The position numbers and the translations under genes were made by a program. The notes beneath the pieces were generated by a model, which made no database searches, was not told the origin of the DNA, and saw only the letters and a list, made by a program, of their open reading frames with translations. Positions 61,355 through 64,000 of a DNA stretch of 64,000 nt are shown here, piece after piece. The DNA is from Blastomussa wellsi (taxonomy: Eukaryota; Cnidaria; Anthozoa; Scleractinia; Plerogyridae). The DNA is taken from NCBI GenBank assembly GCA_947652115.1, contig OX393569.1, forward strand, positions 10,401,144-10,465,143, in the 5' to 3' direction. Every line of letters starts with the position of its first letter. The first letter of the stretch is position 1.

Positions 61355-64000
61355 GCCCTCTTCGTCCCGAGCGGGACATAAGGCGTCAATAATCTGCTTC
61401 CATCTGGACCGGTCCTTTGCTGCATGCTGTGCCTCGCCCCAGGACAAGCCCATCTCACTCAGCTCGGCCATCACAGTACGTCTCCAAGTTATCTTGGGTC
61501 GCCCTCGCCTCCTTTTTCCAGGTGGTGTCCATCTAAGGGCGGTCTTGGGGATACGATCTAGGCCCATTCTGAGGACATGCCCAAGCCATCGGATCCGGCG
61601 GCGCTTGATCTCAAGTATCACACTCTGGCTCTTTGTCTTCTTATAGAGTTCTTTGTTCGAGATCTTATTGGGCCAGAAGATGCGACATATTCTCCTGAGG
61701 CATCCGTTGTGGAAGGCATTGATCTTGTTCATGTCGCTCTTTATCACTCTCCAGCACTCTGCGCCATATAGCAGAACTGGCTTGACAACACTGTTGTAGA
61801 GTCTCAGCTTCGTTCCAAGGCTGAATTGCTTCGATTTCCAGACAGGCTGGAGTCGTGCAAAAGCACCGCGAGCTTTCCTAAGTCTTGCCTTAATGTCCTT
61901 ATGTGCTGCATTGTCCTTGGCGACAAGACTACCGAGGTAGGTGAATTCCTCGACAAAGTCAAGTTGTTCACCCTCTGCTGTAATTGGTGCATCGGGAGTG
62001 GCGTTGATGCACATTACCTTGGTCTTAAAGGTGTTAATGTTCAAGCCTGCCTGCTTGGCAAACTTACTGAGCCTGTCGGTTTTCTCCTGTAGGTGGCAAC
62101 GTGTTGTGGAGAGAGCAGCAATGTCATCCGCAAAATCAAGATCTTCAAGTTGGGAAAAGAGTGACCACTGAATGCCCCGGGGTCTGTCAGCCGTTGTTCT
62201 GCACATGATCCAGTCAATGGCAAGCAAGAAGAGGATGGGAGAGATGATACATCCCTGACGTACACCTGACTCCACGGAAAACCATTCTGACAGGTTGTTA
62301 TCTATGATGACACTGCACTCGAACTGGTCGTAGAACAGACCCATGAGTGTGACCATCTTTGGAGGGACACCATATGTTTTCAAGATCTTCCATAGGGTGT
62401 CCCGGTGCACACTATCGAAAGCCTTCCTGAAGTCTATAAAGTTAATGTAGAGAGGGGTGTTCCACTCGATGCACTGCTCGATGATGTTTCTCAGAGCAAA
62501 GATCTGATCCATGCACCCCCGACCTCTTCTAAAACCCGCCTGTTCCTGTCTCAGAACAGTGTCAATAGCTGCATCAATTCTAGCCAGAAGAATCCTGCAG
62601 AAAACCTTTGATGGAATTGAGAGCAGTGTGATGCCCCGCCAATTGTGGCAATCTCGGAGGTTACCTTTCTTGGGGATCTTGACAATTAGGCCTTTGGTCC
62701 AGTCGTCCGGTAATGTGTCAGTCTCCCAGATGTCTCTGAAGAGGTCCGTGAGAACCTTGGTTGAAGTACCAAGGTCAGCTTTCAGCATTTCAGCATGGAT
62801 GGAGTCAATGCCTGGAGCTTTCCCACTCTTCAAAGCTTTGATGGCACACCTGACTTCCGCTTCAGTTGGGGGACTGGTGTTGATGTTCAAAACATCCTCG
62901 GCTGGTGGAGGGTCAGCAGGATCATCAGGTTCTGGGCGGTTTAGTACCTCACGGAAGTGTTGTACCCATCTGGCTGCTTGATCACGCTCTGTTGTGAGGT
63001 TGTTGCCATCCTTGTCATTGACAGGGGCAGACTGGCTGGTGTTTTTGCCACAGAGTTGTTTTGTGATCTTATAAACAGTGCTTATCTCACCTCTTGCAGC
63101 AGCACGCTCGGCTTCACCTGCTAGCTCCTCAGCAAAGGCTCTTTTGTCATTCCCAGCGCTCTTCTTCACCTCTTTGTCCTTTATCTTGTAGGCTTCTTGA
63201 GCCTGCTCTCGGAGTCTGAGTGACTTTGTGCTCAATATCTTGGCCTTCAGCTGTTTCCTTTCTTCTATCTTCTGCCAAGTACCAGCTGTTATCCATTCCT
63301 TGTTCTTTTTCCGTCTGTAGCCCAAGACATTGGTGGCTGTCTCGACATATGTCTTCTTGATGGTTTCCCACTTGGTGTTAACGCTGGGATCCTCATCGTT
63401 GTCAGCCAGGGCAGCAAAGCGGTTTTTCAGTCTCAGTGCAAACTCTTTGATGATGTTAGGGCACTTCAGTTTGGCAACATCTAGATGTCTTCTGGACTGG
63501 TTCTGCTTGGCCACTTTCCTGAGTTTCAGCTTAATGGTTGCTGTAACTAGGTAGTGGTCGCTGTTGACATCGGCACCACGACAAACTCGAACATCTTGAA
63601 GAGACCTGCGCCACTTTCCATTGATCAGGATATGGTCGATCTGGTTGACAGTGGAGCCATCAGGAGACTTCCATGTGAGCTTGTGGATGTTTCTGTGTGG
63701 AAAGATGGTACCACCGATTACACAGTTATTCTCCAGGCAGAAACCAATCAGACGTTCTCCGTTGTCGTTCATCACACCGCAACCGTGTTTCCCCATAGCT
63801 CTATCGCAGTCGGTATTATCAGCTCCGACCTTGGCATTCATATCACCCATGATCAGCAGCATATCATGCTGAGGGACTTTGGAGACTGCTTGTTGTAATT
63901 CCTCATACCAGTCGTCCTTATCTTCCTCATCAGCTTCGTTTGTTGGAGCGTAGCACTGCAAGATGGTAAGTTTGCAGTGCTTAGAGTTGAACCGTGCTCT
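61352..64000 (-). CDS. RTE-like LINE ORF, open, runs off the window
   Basis: At least 880 codons are uninterrupted from the window edge. The N-terminal part carries the end of an APE-type endonuclease (LIMGDMNAKVGADN, WKSPDGSTVNQIDHILI, DVNSDHYLVTATIKLK). Next come a charged linker and the RT (KALKSGKAPGIDSIHAEML, NLRDCHNWRGITLLSIPSK, QEQAGFRRGRGCMDQIFALR, FIDFRKAFDSVHRDTLW, GVRQGCIISPILFLLAID, LDFADDIAALS). The C-terminal RIRWLGHVLRM...GRPKITWRRTV block is typical of RTE/BovB-related proteins. The N-terminal endonuclease residues lie outside. The lack of stops suggests recent or current activity. Confidence 0.88.
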   Translation of the reverse strand, partial: RARFNSKHCKLTILQCYAPTNEADEEDKDDWYEELQQAVSKVPQHDMLLIMGDMNAKVGADNTDCDRAMGKHGCGVMNDNGERLIGFCLENNCVIGGTIFPHRNIHKLTWKSPDGSTVNQIDHILINGKWRRSLQDVRVCRGADVNSDHYLVTATIKLKLRKVAKQNQSRRHLDVAKLKCPNIIKEFALRLKNRFAALADNDEDPSVNTKWETIKKTYVETATNVLGYRRKKNKEWITAGTWQKIEERKQLKAKILSTKSLRLREQAQEAYKIKDKEVKKSAGNDKRAFAEELAGEAERAAARGEISTVYKITKQLCGKNTSQSAPVNDKDGNNLTTERDQAARWVQHFREVLNRPEPDDPADPPPAEDVLNINTSPPTEAEVRCAIKALKSGKAPGIDSIHAEMLKADLGTSTKVLTDLFRDIWETDTLPDDWTKGLIVKIPKKGNLRDCHNWRGITLLSIPSKVFCRILLARIDAAIDTVLRQEQAGFRRGRGCMDQIFALRNIIEQCIEWNTPLYINFIDFRKAFDSVHRDTLWKILKTYGVPPKMVTLMGLFYDQFECSVIIDNNLSEWFSVESGVRQGCIISPILFLLAIDWIMCRTTADRPRGIQWSLFSQLEDLDFADDIAALSTTRCHLQEKTDRLSKFAKQAGLNINTFKTKVMCINATPDAPITAEGEQLDFVEEFTYLGSLVAKDNAAHKDIKARLRKARGAFARLQPVWKSKQFSLGTKLRLYNSVVKPVLLYGAECWRVIKSDMNKINAFHNGCLRRICRIFWPNKISNKELYKKTKSQSVILEIKRRRIRWLGHVLRMGLDRIPKTALRWTPPGKRRRGRPKITWRRTVMAELSEMGLSWGEAQHAAKDRSRWKQIIDALCPARDEEG

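Overview
The window looks like nuclear DNA of a cnidarian, probably a stony coral or a related hexacoral. It is AT-rich and intron-rich, carries several animal non-LTR retrotransposons and tRNA-derived SINEs, and the one conserved host gene is an animal strawberry notch (SBNO) homologue. The species call is inferred from the repeat families and is not proved.

Host gene: eighteen consecutive SBNO exons lie on the minus strand between 57572 (5' side) and 12115 (3' side). All have GT/AG boundaries and compatible phases. They encode the helicase C-terminal half (including the [11 protein letters not shown] motif) and most of the downstream SBNO domain. Both ends of the gene lie outside what I could find. 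Almost everything else in 12-57 kb is intron filled with mobile DNA.

Left end (1-11.4 kb): nested mobile DNA. An old repeat copy (180-497, 9827-10240) was split by a foldback element (498-603) and a TA-flanked MITE (606-9824). That MITE was itself split by an 8.7-kb GC-richer element, here called E1 (860-9543). E1 has a 167-168 bp hairpin at each outer end, a 5-bp target duplication (AAACG) and two long inverted arms. Each arm carries the same gene set: a Cys-rich protein, a large putative replication protein, a small convergent ORF, and an HTH/coiled-coil/TM protein. A 200-N assembly gap sits exactly at the centre of symmetry.

An unrelated-in-sequence but similarly built element, E2 (44217-48418), lies in another SBNO intron. 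It also has terminal hairpins (114 bp each), a 5-bp target duplication (TAGCC), a Cys-rich ORF near the left end, and a membrane-protein gene from the right end converging on a membrane-anchored protein. A paralogous MITE in the same window (40381-40949) preserves the corresponding empty site. E1 and E2 together suggest a poorly described class of hairpin-ended virus-like or transposon-like elements. E1 may be an integrated head-to-head dimer of the kind made by rolling-hairpin replication.

Other contents: an exact 2822-bp tandem duplication (18259-23902) whose breakpoint lies inside an L1-like LINE (23611-26990); two fragments of a CR1/jockey-like LINE; a decayed RTE-like LINE (52960-54960); an open RTE-like LINE ORF with a (CTAA)n tail running off the right edge (61352-64000); Penelope-like fragments with hammerhead-ribozyme-like motifs (11370-11397, 29164-29189); piggyBac-like TTAA elements; a Harbinger-like MITE; several foldbacks, SINEs and microsatellites.
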